Below, piece by piece: positions 12,188 through 22,039 of a stretch of DNA of 64,000 bases. Position 1 is the stretch's first letter; every line of letters starts with the position of its first letter. Below the pieces are notes generated by a model, which saw only the letters and a list, made by a program, of their open reading frames with translations, was not told the origin of the DNA and made no database searches. This DNA comes from Novakomyces olei (Eukaryota > Ascomycota > Novakomycetes > Novakomycetales > Novakomycetaceae): contig JADEYG010000001.1 of assembly GCA_016906335.1 (NCBI GenBank), forward strand, positions 124,001 through 188,000. The letters are read 5' to 3'. The translations under genes and the position numbers were made by a program.

Positions 12188-13897
12188 CTATTCGTTCTTG
12201 AAATGAGGCGCACCGAGGGGCTCGTAATTTCTGTAAAACGACAAATCAGGCGGTGATTGCCTTTCATGGAGTGTTTGCAAATCCAAATATTCCGGTCCCA
12301 ATTGCTTTAGTGACGTCACACCGAGAAGTTTCATAGTTGTCACCATTTCCGCGGCAATCATCTGATTAAGTTTGCGAACACCTTCTTCACCATAGCAAGC
12401 ATTAGCAAAAAGATAAGGTCGGCCTAGTCCGACTCCTCTAGCTCCTAGACACAGTGCCTTTACAACATCAGAGCCTCTTCGTACGCCTCCATCGACATAA
12501 ACTTCTATCTTTTTATCAAGCCCTCGCTTTCGTAGCTCTGGCATAGCCTCGGCCAGAACCTCAATAGGCGCCCTTGCAAAATCAAGCTGTCTACCTCCAT
12601 GATTGGATAAAACAACAGCCTTAACTCCACGCTCAGCAGCTTCAACCACATCCTCTGCACACTGGATACCCTTCAGAACGACAGGTTTCCCATTGGATAC
12701 TTTTTCATACTCTTCCCATTTGTCCCAAGTAACAATGTGCTCTACGCTGTACTGCACTGCTTTTGCTAATTCCTTGGTTGACTGGCTCTTTTGCATGGAC
12801 AGGGCTCGTAATTTTAAATCCTTCTCCCGACGCCCAAAAGCAGACGTGTCTACAGTAACAAAAATAGCTTTAATAGTGGGCTCAGCAATAGCCGCCTTTA
12901 TACGTTTGATAGTCTCTGTCCGATCGTTTTCCACGTACAATTGGAACCACTGTGTTTGACCGGGGACCTGGCCCGCGATATCTTCCATGGGGAAAGACGC
13001 AAAATTAGATATCATTTGTACCACACCTTCTGCCCCACAGCCACGGGCAATTGACAGCTCACCGTCAGGGTTTCCCAGACGAGCCTGAGCAGCGGCGGAA
13101 CAGTAGAAAGGTACTTTAGTCGCAGTCCCCATAAAAGTGGTAGCAAGATCAACGGGCCCGGAAACGTCTCGCATAGCCCGCGGTTTGAAAAAAATACGGG
13201 AGTAAGCGTCATGATTTTCGCGTAAAGTGACTTCGTCATCAGCACCACTGGAATAGTAGCACCAAGCATTTGCCGGTAGAATCTTCCTGGCAACGTATTC
13301 GAAATCGTTGATATTCATAATCTGAGAGATATCCGGCATATTGTCCAAATAATCCAGTCTTTGCTGTTCTGCTTCATCGTCAATGTTCGCCGCAGTAACG
13401 TCGGGAGCCGGTTCCATTTTCCCGGCTAAAGGACCCAAGTGCTGATCGGGGGAAAGGTACTTGTCCACAAAGCTAGGAGCATGGTACTTATTGAAAATGG
13501 TGGACGCATTTTTTCCAGCGTACTGCAGGATTATATCGGCACCGCCGGGATGTTTAGGAAGGAACTTTGTCAAATCATACACCTCGTCATTCACAACAAC
13601 CCATACTCCTGCTTTCAGGCTGTTGTGGCTCTCCACATCGGCTACAGCTACTCCGGGCTTCTCCGACGATGCAAAGGCAATTGAGGATCCATAGTAAGCA
13701 GCAACCGCACTGGCAGTGGCAAAAGTGCCTAGTGCTATCGCTACGCGACGCGTAGACGTACGCGTAGACGCATACGCGTAACTGGCACGGGTCGCGTAAG
13801 CGCGGCGGCTAGACAGCCGGTAGAAGGACCGGCCAATCGAGAGCCTGGGCGGCATTTGCTTCGTCAAGTTGCGTGGGGTGGTTTTAGCTATTACCAT
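12188..13897 (-). CDS. CYB2: L-lactate:cytochrome c oxidoreductase (flavocytochrome b2)
   Basis: This protein oxidises L-lactate to pyruvate and passes electrons through haem b2 to cytochrome c in the mitochondrial intermembrane space. I start it at the ATG at 13897 (569 residues), because the open frame further upstream begins with TTG and is acidic. The first 65 residues are rich in R/S/Y with no acidic residue, a mitochondrial presequence, followed by a hydrophobic ATASAVAAYY sorting segment. Next comes a cytochrome-b5 domain with haem ligands in KHPGGAD and KYHAP. The FMN domain follows, with YYSSGADDE, QLYV, SNHGGRQLD (the active-site His) and DGGVRRGSDV. A second in-frame ATG at 13855 also gives a good presequence. 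Confidence 0.94.
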   Translation of the reverse strand: MVIAKTTPRNLTKQMPPRLSIGRSFYRLSSRRAYATRASYAYASTRTSTRRVAIALGTFATASAVAAYYGSSIAFASSEKPGVAVADVESHNSLKAGVWVVVNDEVYDLTKFLPKHPGGADIILQYAGKNASTIFNKYHAPSFVDKYLSPDQHLGPLAGKMEPAPDVTAANIDDEAEQQRLDYLDNMPDISQIMNINDFEYVARKILPANAWCYYSSGADDEVTLRENHDAYSRIFFKPRAMRDVSGPVDLATTFMGTATKVPFYCSAAAQARLGNPDGELSIARGCGAEGVVQMISNFASFPMEDIAGQVPGQTQWFQLYVENDRTETIKRIKAAIAEPTIKAIFVTVDTSAFGRREKDLKLRALSMQKSQSTKELAKAVQYSVEHIVTWDKWEEYEKVSNGKPVVLKGIQCAEDVVEAAERGVKAVVLSNHGGRQLDFARAPIEVLAEAMPELRKRGLDKKIEVYVDGGVRRGSDVVKALCLGARGVGLGRPYLFANACYGEEGVRKLNQMIAAEMVTTMKLLGVTSLKQLGPEYLDLQTLHERQSPPDLSFYRNYEPLGAPHFKNE

Positions 13898-13967
13898 GTT
13901 AATTTTATTGCTTAAATCGTAATCGTCGGCAAAGATATTGGGTACAGGATGTTCAAGTAATAATCTC

Positions 13968-13991
13968 TCGGCAATCGGCAATCGGCAATCG
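13968..13991. repeat. Three tandem copies of a 7-bp unit (CGGCAAT)
   Basis: CGGCAAT occurs three times head to tail about 70-90 bases upstream of the cytochrome b2 start. It could be an array of activator sites or simple slippage. The rest of 13898-14366 is AT-rich spacer between the CYB2 promoter and the end of the next gene, with TTTATT runs near 14265-14285. Confidence 0.8.
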
Positions 13992-14366
13992 TGCTAGCGT
14001 TAAGTCTATGTGGTAAGTATTGATTGATTTTTCAATTCGAGTTTATATGACAAAGTCGCAAGCTCTGCTTTTGCTGTCAATTGCTCTATAGCAGTTAATG
14101 AAGTTGGGATTTTCATAGTATTCAGAGGGCGGGAAAAGGACTAAACACCGCTTATCGTAATGCTTCCCGATCGCTAATTATACTAAAACTCTGTTATGAT
14201 TGGGCGATCTTCGAGTTGCCGAATTTAAAATAACATTATCACTAGTACCTATATTAATATTAATATTATTTATATTTATTTATTTATATCAATTTGTATT
14301 TTTATCGAAATGCAGACGCCCTTTTAAACATATTCACATACTACGCATCCACACACTGGCGCCTCT

Positions 14367-16508
14367 TTATTGTTGACTAGTAGCTTCCATAACTAGCTCC
14401 CCTCCATCAATCGACTCCAGCAATATGGGCCCCATGAAAGCGTAGGGCCAGCCGCCCGACAATTGTAGCCATATAGATTGAACGCTTATGGAGCGGGCTG
14501 AGGTATCACCCGTAGCAAATTTGACAGAAGCCTGTAGATTCGGAAGAGAAATAAATGACGGGTACCCGTCTCCAGGCTGAGGTCGAAAATCAGTTGCCTC
14601 TCCGCCTTCATCGTCCTCTTCCTCTTCATCCCCGAAATTGGGCGTGTCCACCATCTCTGCTTGTCCCAAGATCTTCTCATTAACCTCGCCCAGATAAGAT
14701 GCCTTGTAGAGATCGTGCATTATGTTCAGCGCTACAAGCCACTGTCTAGCCGCCTTCCATTCAGGGCCCCATGATGAAATTAATTGATGTACTAAATTAT
14801 AGTAATGTGAGGCCTTGTGCAATATCTCTTGATCAGAGTAATCCTTGTCCTGCGCATACTGGAGCCATAAAAGAGTATTCGCTGCAATCAACACGGAGGC
14901 CCCCACCCATACAGACTGCAATGACGAAGAGGGCATAAAAGAGGAGGCAGACGAAGAAGAGGGAATAATCTCGATCAAGCTCGAAAGCATTTCCCCAATT
15001 TTCAAGGCGCTTTTAACGCACGCAGATATTAAGGATTCTTCTCGGTGTAAATAAGACCAACCAGCAGCGTCCACAAGATCAACGAGCTTGGTGTAAGCTG
15101 TTAAATGAGGAAGATAGCATTGATGAGCGACACATGAAGCACTTTGCAACAAGAAATGCATTGCCACGAATGATCTTTGCTGTGAAAGAACACATTGTTT
15201 CTCGTAATTTTCCAGGTTCCATCCAATGCTTGTGGGCAAAGAATTTATCCAGGCCTGTAAGCCTTGGCTCTGCCGGTAAAATCCACTTCGTGGATCAGTG
15301 GGAACGTACCAGTCCAACCGCCGACGCGAATAAACAGTGAAATCCGCCATTTCGCTCCACAAGCAAACTGCTTTTATTAGATATGGTGTGAGACCAAGAT
15401 CAGAAGGCCGCTGCTGTGCTGCCAGATCATCTAACACGACACCCCTTGTCTCTTCTTGATAGGCTAAAGCAGCATCGGTGCCAGGCACGGCTATCGAAAC
15501 GGTATCTAGACTTATGGTACGGTGCTTTGCCAGTAAGTAGGCCAAAGCACGATCAAAGAGAAGGCATGCCCAAAACGTACGCCGCCGGACTTCTTGGTCT
15601 TTAAGGCTATGCTTTTGATGGAACTCCTTATTCAATCTCATTATTTCTGCCATACGAATTGCTGTTCCTGCGAAAAGATAGTGCCTTGATCCCGAGTTAT
15701 TGAGCAACTCGGCCATAGCGACAATGAGATTGGCTTGAATGTGGGTGACTTTGATGTTAGACTTGTTTTGTGATTTTTGATAAAGGCAAACGAAAACACA
15801 TGAAGCGGAAGGGCCTTGCAGATGAGTGGTAAAAGCAAACAAATAAATTTAAAAATTAATAATAAATTAAAAATAATATAAAATAAAAACAAAAACAAAA
15901 CTAAAATGAAAATCCGTCTCATACCACTAGGCTCATCAGATTTGTCTTTGACGAGCGACCTTGCCCTGACCAAGAACCGGCGGGAAACTTGACGGCCCAA
16001 AGCAAGCCCGAAATGCTTCTCTGCGTCTCGTGATCCGAGGTAACGTCCGCACAAGGCGACAACAGCAGACGAAAGAAGTAAGCTTTGTGTACATTTCCAC
16101 TCAAAGTCCGGTCGGTAGTCAAACGAGGCAAAGTCGCAGGAAAAATGGTGGTCGAAAAACAAGTCGAGGCACACGCGCAGGCCGTGTTGGCTTAGAGCGT
16201 ATCTTGCTGGAGCCGAAGTCATCGCGCGTTCAGTAGGCTGAGCCAGCTCGTTACCGTCGCTGAGGCTAGAAGCCCCCACCGTCTCTGGGCAAGAGTCACT
16301 CGCTGAATCTATAGCGAGCCAAGTACACGGTATATCTTTGGCCGCACAGTGCCTGCATCGAGGCCGTGTGCCATCGCACTTTGTCTTGCGGCGCCGACTA
16401 TTCACGAGGCAGGTCAGGCCCAAGATCTTTGCTGTGGAATAGGGATTGTATGGCTTACCAGTTGTTGCACGCTAGCGGAGTCCGAACAAAGCTTCGCTTC
16501 ATAATCAT
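14367..16508 (-). CDS. Zn2Cys6 fungal transcription factor (regulator 1)
   Basis: Three exons, 16508-16459, 16397-15925 and 15748-14367, give 634 residues. Splicing the first 61-nt intron completes the binuclear zinc cluster: cysteines 14, 17, 24, 31, 34 and 41 in CX2CX6CX6CX2CX6C, with the RRRKTK basic loop. The second intron (176 nt, CTAAC branch, AAAG acceptor) joins to the Fungal_trans middle-homology region (ANLIVAMAELLNN, RRRTFWACLLFDRALAYLL). An acidic stretch EEEEDDEGGE lies near residue 570 and may activate transcription. The gene is divergent from the Dal5-type permease at 17591 across 1.1 kb, a usual arrangement for a pathway regulator and its target. The target is not proven. Confidence 0.88.
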
Positions 16509-17590
16509 CGCGGCGGAGTCAGCGATACGATTTTCAGTGGCGTTTTAACTGCCAGTCGAGCGCAGACTACTGCAAATTGTCCGCATTGCCTTTAGAAAAT
16601 AGTGGCAGAGTCTAATGCCCGCTCAATAGCTCACTTTGCCGCAGACGAGGCCCACGCGTAAGGAGAGTATAGCCCGTCCACGATACATGCAGCCCCGTGT
16701 TTTGTAATTAAGACGTGTTTTTTATATGCTTGTGGAGTGTGTATATGTGTATATGTGTATATGCGTGCAACATGAATTTAATACTATTCAGCGCGTCCAT
16801 AGAATATTATGGGTTTTTAGTGTTAATGGATTTGACTAAGAATGGAGGGCGTTTAATATATATACATGTGGTGTAACACGCTTCTTGTTTCTAAAAAGAT
16901 ATATTAAAGATTAGTTCTACCAGTATTTTTAACAGTTAGTGTTAGGAAAAGATAAACTAACCCTAACCCTGACTGATTCTGGCTTACTGCTGCTATGAGT
17001 AGCCCGACTCTAGAATTTTTATTTATACTATATTGATTTATACTATTCTTTATCTATTGTCGAAACATTTAATTTTAAAGATAGCCTTATTGCTCTTTCG
17101 AAATTACGCTATTCGGGTGTATATTCAAATGCGTAAAAGGTAACCCGCAAGCTAATTACTCGAGATATAGAACATTTTGATAAATATCTTCGCTTTGCGT
17201 TTACAAGTAATGCTCGAGCGCCCTCATAAACTAATCAATGCAATTAGCCCACAGCTTTTTTACTCACCGCACATATCCACTTTGCACACAAAACGAAGAC
17301 ATAAAGGGCCATAACGGATTGAAGGGCAGCGGACAAGCCGACCAATAAAAGAAGGTAAGGCGAATATAACGGGAGTAAAACAACATCAAAGTAGAACAGG
17401 AAAACCAAGAAATGTTACATACCTTCCACGATAAAGTATAGCGCACCTATTCGCGGATTGAAGTCCGATATCTTTGTGTGGGATAATTTCGGAACTTACA
17501 AATTCCGTGGGTGTTGAGATAAGGATACAGGCCAAAGTGTATAAAAACGCGCGTGTCCATGACTCGTCAGGCGCACTTAAGATCGTGAAG
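16509..17590. promoter_or_regulatory. Divergent promoter of regulator 1 and Dal5-type permease
   Basis: Holds two CCCTAA repeats (16957-16970), a GATAAG at 17518-17523 close to the permease start, and a GTGTATAT-type microsatellite at about 16736-16766. No gene is seen. Confidence 0.5.
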
Positions 17591-19539
17591 ATGTCTGACT
17601 TGAAGGAGAAATATGATGTTGAAGTCGTAAACGCACCAAAGACCGGTGAGGTCGTTGAGGTTGATCGAGCCTATGACCGCCAGGCGGACGATGAAGTTCG
17701 AAAGTTTCTGCTTGAAAATGATGAAGCAGTTACTATCACCGATGATGAGAGTCGACGAATCTTGCGCAAAATTGACTGGGGGATAATGGTACATCTTTGT
17801 GCACATGTTCATTTATACTATTTTTGTTTTCTCAGTTTAAATCTTCGTATCATTGATTTGATAGACTTTAAATCAGATATTTTTGTCATCCTCTGGCTCG
17901 CTTTTGCTAACTACAACATAGCCTCTAAGCTTAGCGTGCTACACCCTACAATACTTGGACAAAACTCTTATCAATTACAGCCAGTAAGATTTTTTAAAAG
18001 GCAATTACTAAACGAGCCAAAGCGTCATGGGACTGTTGAAGGATACCGGTATCAGTGCTGATCAGGTACGCATTGCTTGCCCCCTATTTTGTTTTATTTA
18101 TGTTTACTGCTATATGCTACTTTATTGGACTTTGCTAATCCTTTTTTCCAGTTTTCGTACATGGCAATGGTGTTCTATGTCTCCTACCTGTTTAGCGAAT
18201 CCTTTTCGGCAACTCTGCTCTCCCGGTTTCCAGCTGCCAGGTACCTTTCTATCAATGTAACACTGTGGGGAGCAGTTATCACTGGCATGTCCGGAATTTC
18301 TAACTTTGCGCAACTGACAGCTCTGAGGGTAATTGGATTTGGAATATGCACAGGCTTTTTCTTATTAATAATAGGTTCTTCTTGGTATATTCGAAAGTGC
18401 AGTAGCCCCAAGTTTGATTCTCATCAGCTCAATGTTTTATTTGCGAAGCGAGCAGCCGTTCAGGTAAAGGAAAAATTAAACTGGTTGCGTATGCTTACAG
18501 CGCCACAGGATCGGGATTTGGTATACTGGCACCGGATGGGGGGTCATAATAGGATCTCTGCTAAGTTTTGCCTTTCAGCATGTTCACTCTGAGCAGTTCA
18601 AATCATGGCAAATTCTTTTCCTTGTTGTTGGTCTGGTCACGGTCGTTGTGGGAATCATCTCAGCGTTCCTTTTGCCCAACAATCCAATGACTGCTCGATT
18701 TTTGACAAAGTCTGAACGATTATATGCCGTGTTGAGGGTGGAGAGCAACAAAACGGGCATAGAAAACCGATCTTTCAAGTTGTATCAAGCCAAAGAAGCC
18801 CTATTGGACTTTCGAATCTGGATACTTCTCATTATCATTTCTGCATCAAGTGTCTCGAACGGTGCAATCTCCACTTATTCTTCCACGATAATAAAAAATA
18901 TAGGATTTACATCAAAGCAGTCGGCGTTGCTTTCAATTCCTTCTGGAGTGATTTCAATCATTTCGACTCTCACCGTCACTTATTTGGCCACTAGAGGCGT
19001 ACAGATCACATATTGTGCAATCTTGTGCATTGTACCAGGAATCATTGGAGGATGCTTGCTGAGTTTTGTTGGAGAAAGTCACCATGGTCCTCTGCTGGCA
19101 GGAAATTATTTAATTCAACCCGTTGGTTCTGCGTTGCCTTTGTATTATTCTTTTGCGTCGATAAATACTAGTGGGCATACTAAAAAAGTGGTCGTTAACG
19201 CACTGGTTTTGGTTGCCTTTTGGTAAGCTCTTTCGCTCATTTTCTCGCGATTATACTTTGTTTTATTGCTTTATTATTATTTTCTGGCTTGTACTAATTG
19301 AAAGTGTCGGCAATATTATTGGCCCTCTTACGTTCACTGGAGCAACGGCTCCACAATTTTTGCCAGCTAAAATCGCGGTTGTCATTACACTTTGTGTCTC
19401 GTGCTTATTGCTTCTTTCATTGAAGGGAATGTATATGTATGAGAATAGGCGCCGAGACCGACTGCAGCAGGTCGTCGTACCAGAAAGCTGGCTCGATATT
19501 ACGGACAAGGAGAATAATGCGTTCAGGTACGGATATTAG
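17591..19539 (+). CDS. Allantoate/ureide permease-like MFS carrier (Dal5 family)
   Basis: Seven exons: 17591-17788, 17922-17983, 18023-18065, 18152-18328, 18375-18463, 18509-19222 and 19305-19539, giving 505 residues. Each join restores a Dal5-family motif: KIDWGIM-PLSLACYTLQYLDKT, then SHVMGLLKDTGISADQ-FSYMA, then LR-VLLGIFESAVAP, then SEQPFRIGIWYTG, and finally AFCVGNIIGP. Two introns are under 46 nt. The acceptor of exon 3 is the least certain point. It is a 12-helix plasma-membrane carrier of the anion:cation symporter group, which moves allantoate, ureidosuccinate, dipeptides or vitamins. Codons upstream of 17591 are open but do not resemble the family. Confidence 0.88.
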
Positions 19540-20070
19540 AGAGGCAAGGGAGAATGTTGGATAGTTTTTTATTTTAACTGTGCGGGAGTTACTTGACAAT
19601 ACTTTATTTAATTGCTTTTTACACAAGAGCCCATGATTCAGTATTTTTCTAGGATTCGGTATTTTCTAGCCATTGGCTCCTAAATAGATTCCAATTTAAA
19701 GGCCGCATGATACATGATGAAGGGTAGTATGTTTGCTGGAAGAACAGATCGTATTATTAGACTTCCATCTGTCTCTATCCCGTCGCAAATAGCTCGGGCG
19801 CGGAGACTATAATGTCGCAATAAATCGCGAAAACCCACGGGAGATAAGGCGATAAGAAGGATTAAAAACGAAACCCAATGATAAATACAAAACAAGCCAA
19901 TCGGTATATATGTTTTTTATTACAACTTAACGAGACAACAAGTAACCTGACTACAACGGAAATTACAAGTTCCGTTTTGCGCAGTGCTTCTCCGCGTATC
20001 GCCACGAGCCGTAAACTCTTCCAACCTGTCCCTCCATCAAAGAGCAATAGAAACCCGGAATAATCATACA
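19540..20070 (+). promoter_or_regulatory. Promoter of the GGT-fold amidohydrolase
   Basis: Two GATAAG sites stand 8 bases apart at 19843-19848 and 19851-19856, about 220 bases before the ATG at 20071. No separate gene is seen in this spacer. Confidence 0.5.
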
Positions 20071-21777
20071 ATGACTGTACAAGTTGGCATTGAGCAGCAT
20101 GAGTTTATGCGGTTCGCTTCGCGGCGCTCTACCGTGCACTCGCTGGGAGGTATGGTCTCTTCGACACAGCCTTTGGCATCGGAAGCTGGCTACAGGATCC
20201 TTGAGAAAGGAGGAAATGCTGCTGATGCAGCAATAGCGGTAGCAGCTGGCCTTAATGTAACTGAGCCGGGCTCTACAGGAATTGGCGGTGACATGTTTTG
20301 CCTTTTTTACGACGCTTCTAGCCAAAAGGTGAGAGGCCTGAACGGCTCCGGCCGATCGCCAGCTGCCTTGTCGCTCGAGCGCGTTCGCCAAATGGGGATT
20401 ACGGGTGATCATATTCCGAGCACAAATATCAATGCCGCTACTGTGCCTGGAGCGGCTGCCGGCTGGGTGGACACTTTTGAGACCTTTGGCTCTGGCAAAG
20501 TCACAATGCAAGATATACTGGCGCCTGCTATTTCGCTAGCAGAGGATGGGTTCCCCGTCAGCCGAATTTCAGCCCACTCATGGCGTGGGGCAGAAAAGCT
20601 GCTAAAGACCGCTAGCCCGAACGGGAATGAAATGTTGCGAAAGAGTAAAGCGCCGAAAGAAGGGGAAATCATGCGGAACCCGACATTGGCACAGACCTTT
20701 AGGTCTGTTGCAGCCCACGGAAAAAGTGGGTTCTACACGGGTCGCATTGCCCAGGCTATTGTTGATCTAGTGCAATCAAAGGGCGGGTTAATGACACTTG
20801 AAGATTTAAAGGAGCATACATCCACTATAATCGAGCCGATTAGTGCCAAATTCTGGGGTAAAGATGTGTGGGAGTGCCCACCCAACGGGCAAGGTCTGGT
20901 GGCCCTGATCGCACTACAGCTGGTACAGGCCTTGAAGACACGTGAAGAAATGTACAAATTGCAACATAACTCTACCGCCTACCTGCACCTTCTTATCGAG
21001 TGCCTGCGTATTGCCTTTGCCGATGGGAATGAGCATATTGCTGACCCCAATTTTGTTCGCGTCTTGCATGACAGTTTGCTGCACGAAGTATATACAGAGG
21101 AACGTGCAAAATTGTTTAGCGAAAAGCAGCATAATCCTAATATTACATTTGGCTCCCCTCATAACTCGAGTGACACTGTTTACTTCTCCGTCACTGATAA
21201 AGAGGGCAATGCCTGCTCTTTTATTATTTCAAATTATGAAGGTTTCGGAACGGGAGCAATTCCCAAGGCCTGTGGGTTCACTCTGCAAAATCGAGGCAGC
21301 AATTTTGTTCTTACCGAATCCCACGCAAACTGCATTGCGCCTAGAAAACGACCGTACCATACAATAATCCCAGCATTAGTAACGGAAAACGGTGAGTTGT
21401 GGGCTACTTATGGTGTAATGGGAGGCTTTATGCAGCCTCAGGGTCATGTTCAAGTTTTGCTTAATATGTTGGTTTTTGGAATGGATCCACAGGAAGCTTT
21501 AGACGCTCCTAGATTTTGTATAAACTCAGCTTCGGACTCCAATTCCGTCGTTTTCTTGGAAGAAGGTGTCGATGATAACGTCGTTAAGGGCTTGCAAGCA
21601 CTTGGTCATGAGGTCGAACTGCTTAAAGGTTTCAGCCGTGCACGGTTTGGCAGAGGCCAAATTATCAGAAGTCGGTACGATGAGGATGGTAACCGGATTT
21701 TTTCCGGTGGTAGTGATATGCGTGGAGATGGTGAGAGAACAGCAATAAAAATAAATCTATTTGTTGGCTTGTCTTAA
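20071..21777 (+). CDS. Gamma-glutamyltransferase-fold amidohydrolase (YwrD/HpxW-like)
   Basis: Single exon, 568 residues from the ATG at 20071; the frame is open earlier but only from a GTG. The N-terminus has FASRRSTVHSLGGMVSSTQP and GNAADAAIAVAAGLNVTEP with GIGGDMFCLFY, characteristic of the cytosolic branch related to B. subtilis YwrD and the oxamate amidohydrolase HpxW. The predicted autocleavage nucleophile is Thr369 in SDTVYFSVTDKEGNA, which would split the proenzyme into chains of about 368 and 200 residues. No signal peptide is present, unlike secreted glutathione hydrolases. The substrate may be oxamate, another amide or a gamma-glutamyl compound. Paired GATAAG sites upstream fit nitrogen-regulated expression. 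Confidence 0.88.
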   Translation: MTVQVGIEQHEFMRFASRRSTVHSLGGMVSSTQPLASEAGYRILEKGGNAADAAIAVAAGLNVTEPGSTGIGGDMFCLFYDASSQKVRGLNGSGRSPAALSLERVRQMGITGDHIPSTNINAATVPGAAAGWVDTFETFGSGKVTMQDILAPAISLAEDGFPVSRISAHSWRGAEKLLKTASPNGNEMLRKSKAPKEGEIMRNPTLAQTFRSVAAHGKSGFYTGRIAQAIVDLVQSKGGLMTLEDLKEHTSTIIEPISAKFWGKDVWECPPNGQGLVALIALQLVQALKTREEMYKLQHNSTAYLHLLIECLRIAFADGNEHIADPNFVRVLHDSLLHEVYTEERAKLFSEKQHNPNITFGSPHNSSDTVYFSVTDKEGNACSFIISNYEGFGTGAIPKACGFTLQNRGSNFVLTESHANCIAPRKRPYHTIIPALVTENGELWATYGVMGGFMQPQGHVQVLLNMLVFGMDPQEALDAPRFCINSASDSNSVVFLEEGVDDNVVKGLQALGHEVELLKGFSRARFGRGQIIRSRYDEDGNRIFSGGSDMRGDGERTAIKINLFVGLS

Positions 21778-22039
21778 ATTTTGATTCTGCTTTCTTTTAT
21801 TTCATTTTGTATGTTTTAGTTCTTTAGGATTTACTTTCAATTGAATGTGCTCGAAACTAACTTTTAGGCGCGGCTATCCCGGTCAGTAAATAAATCGTCT
21901 GTTGGACATTTCGAACCAAATTTTTTAAATTTTTAAATAATTATTCACAGTTTACGAGCATTGAGGATATAAATATAACTGTGACTAGAGATATAAACAA
22001 ATAAAAAGTCCTTAATTATGAATTATCGCTGTTTTTACA

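Noticed and set aside
13898-13981. Upstream extension of the cytochrome b2 frame
   Set aside because: It starts only from TTG and contains acidic residues, unlike the basic presequence that begins at the ATG at 13897.
18350-18592. Unspliced reading of the Dal5-type gene around 18.4 kb
   Set aside because: The straight frame loses all carrier motifs; removing two introns of 46 and 45 nt restores GIFESAVAPS and SEQPFRIGIWY.
19984-20070. Upstream extension of the GGT-fold gene
   Set aside because: It opens with GTG, not ATG, and the ATG at 20071 matches the start of the family.
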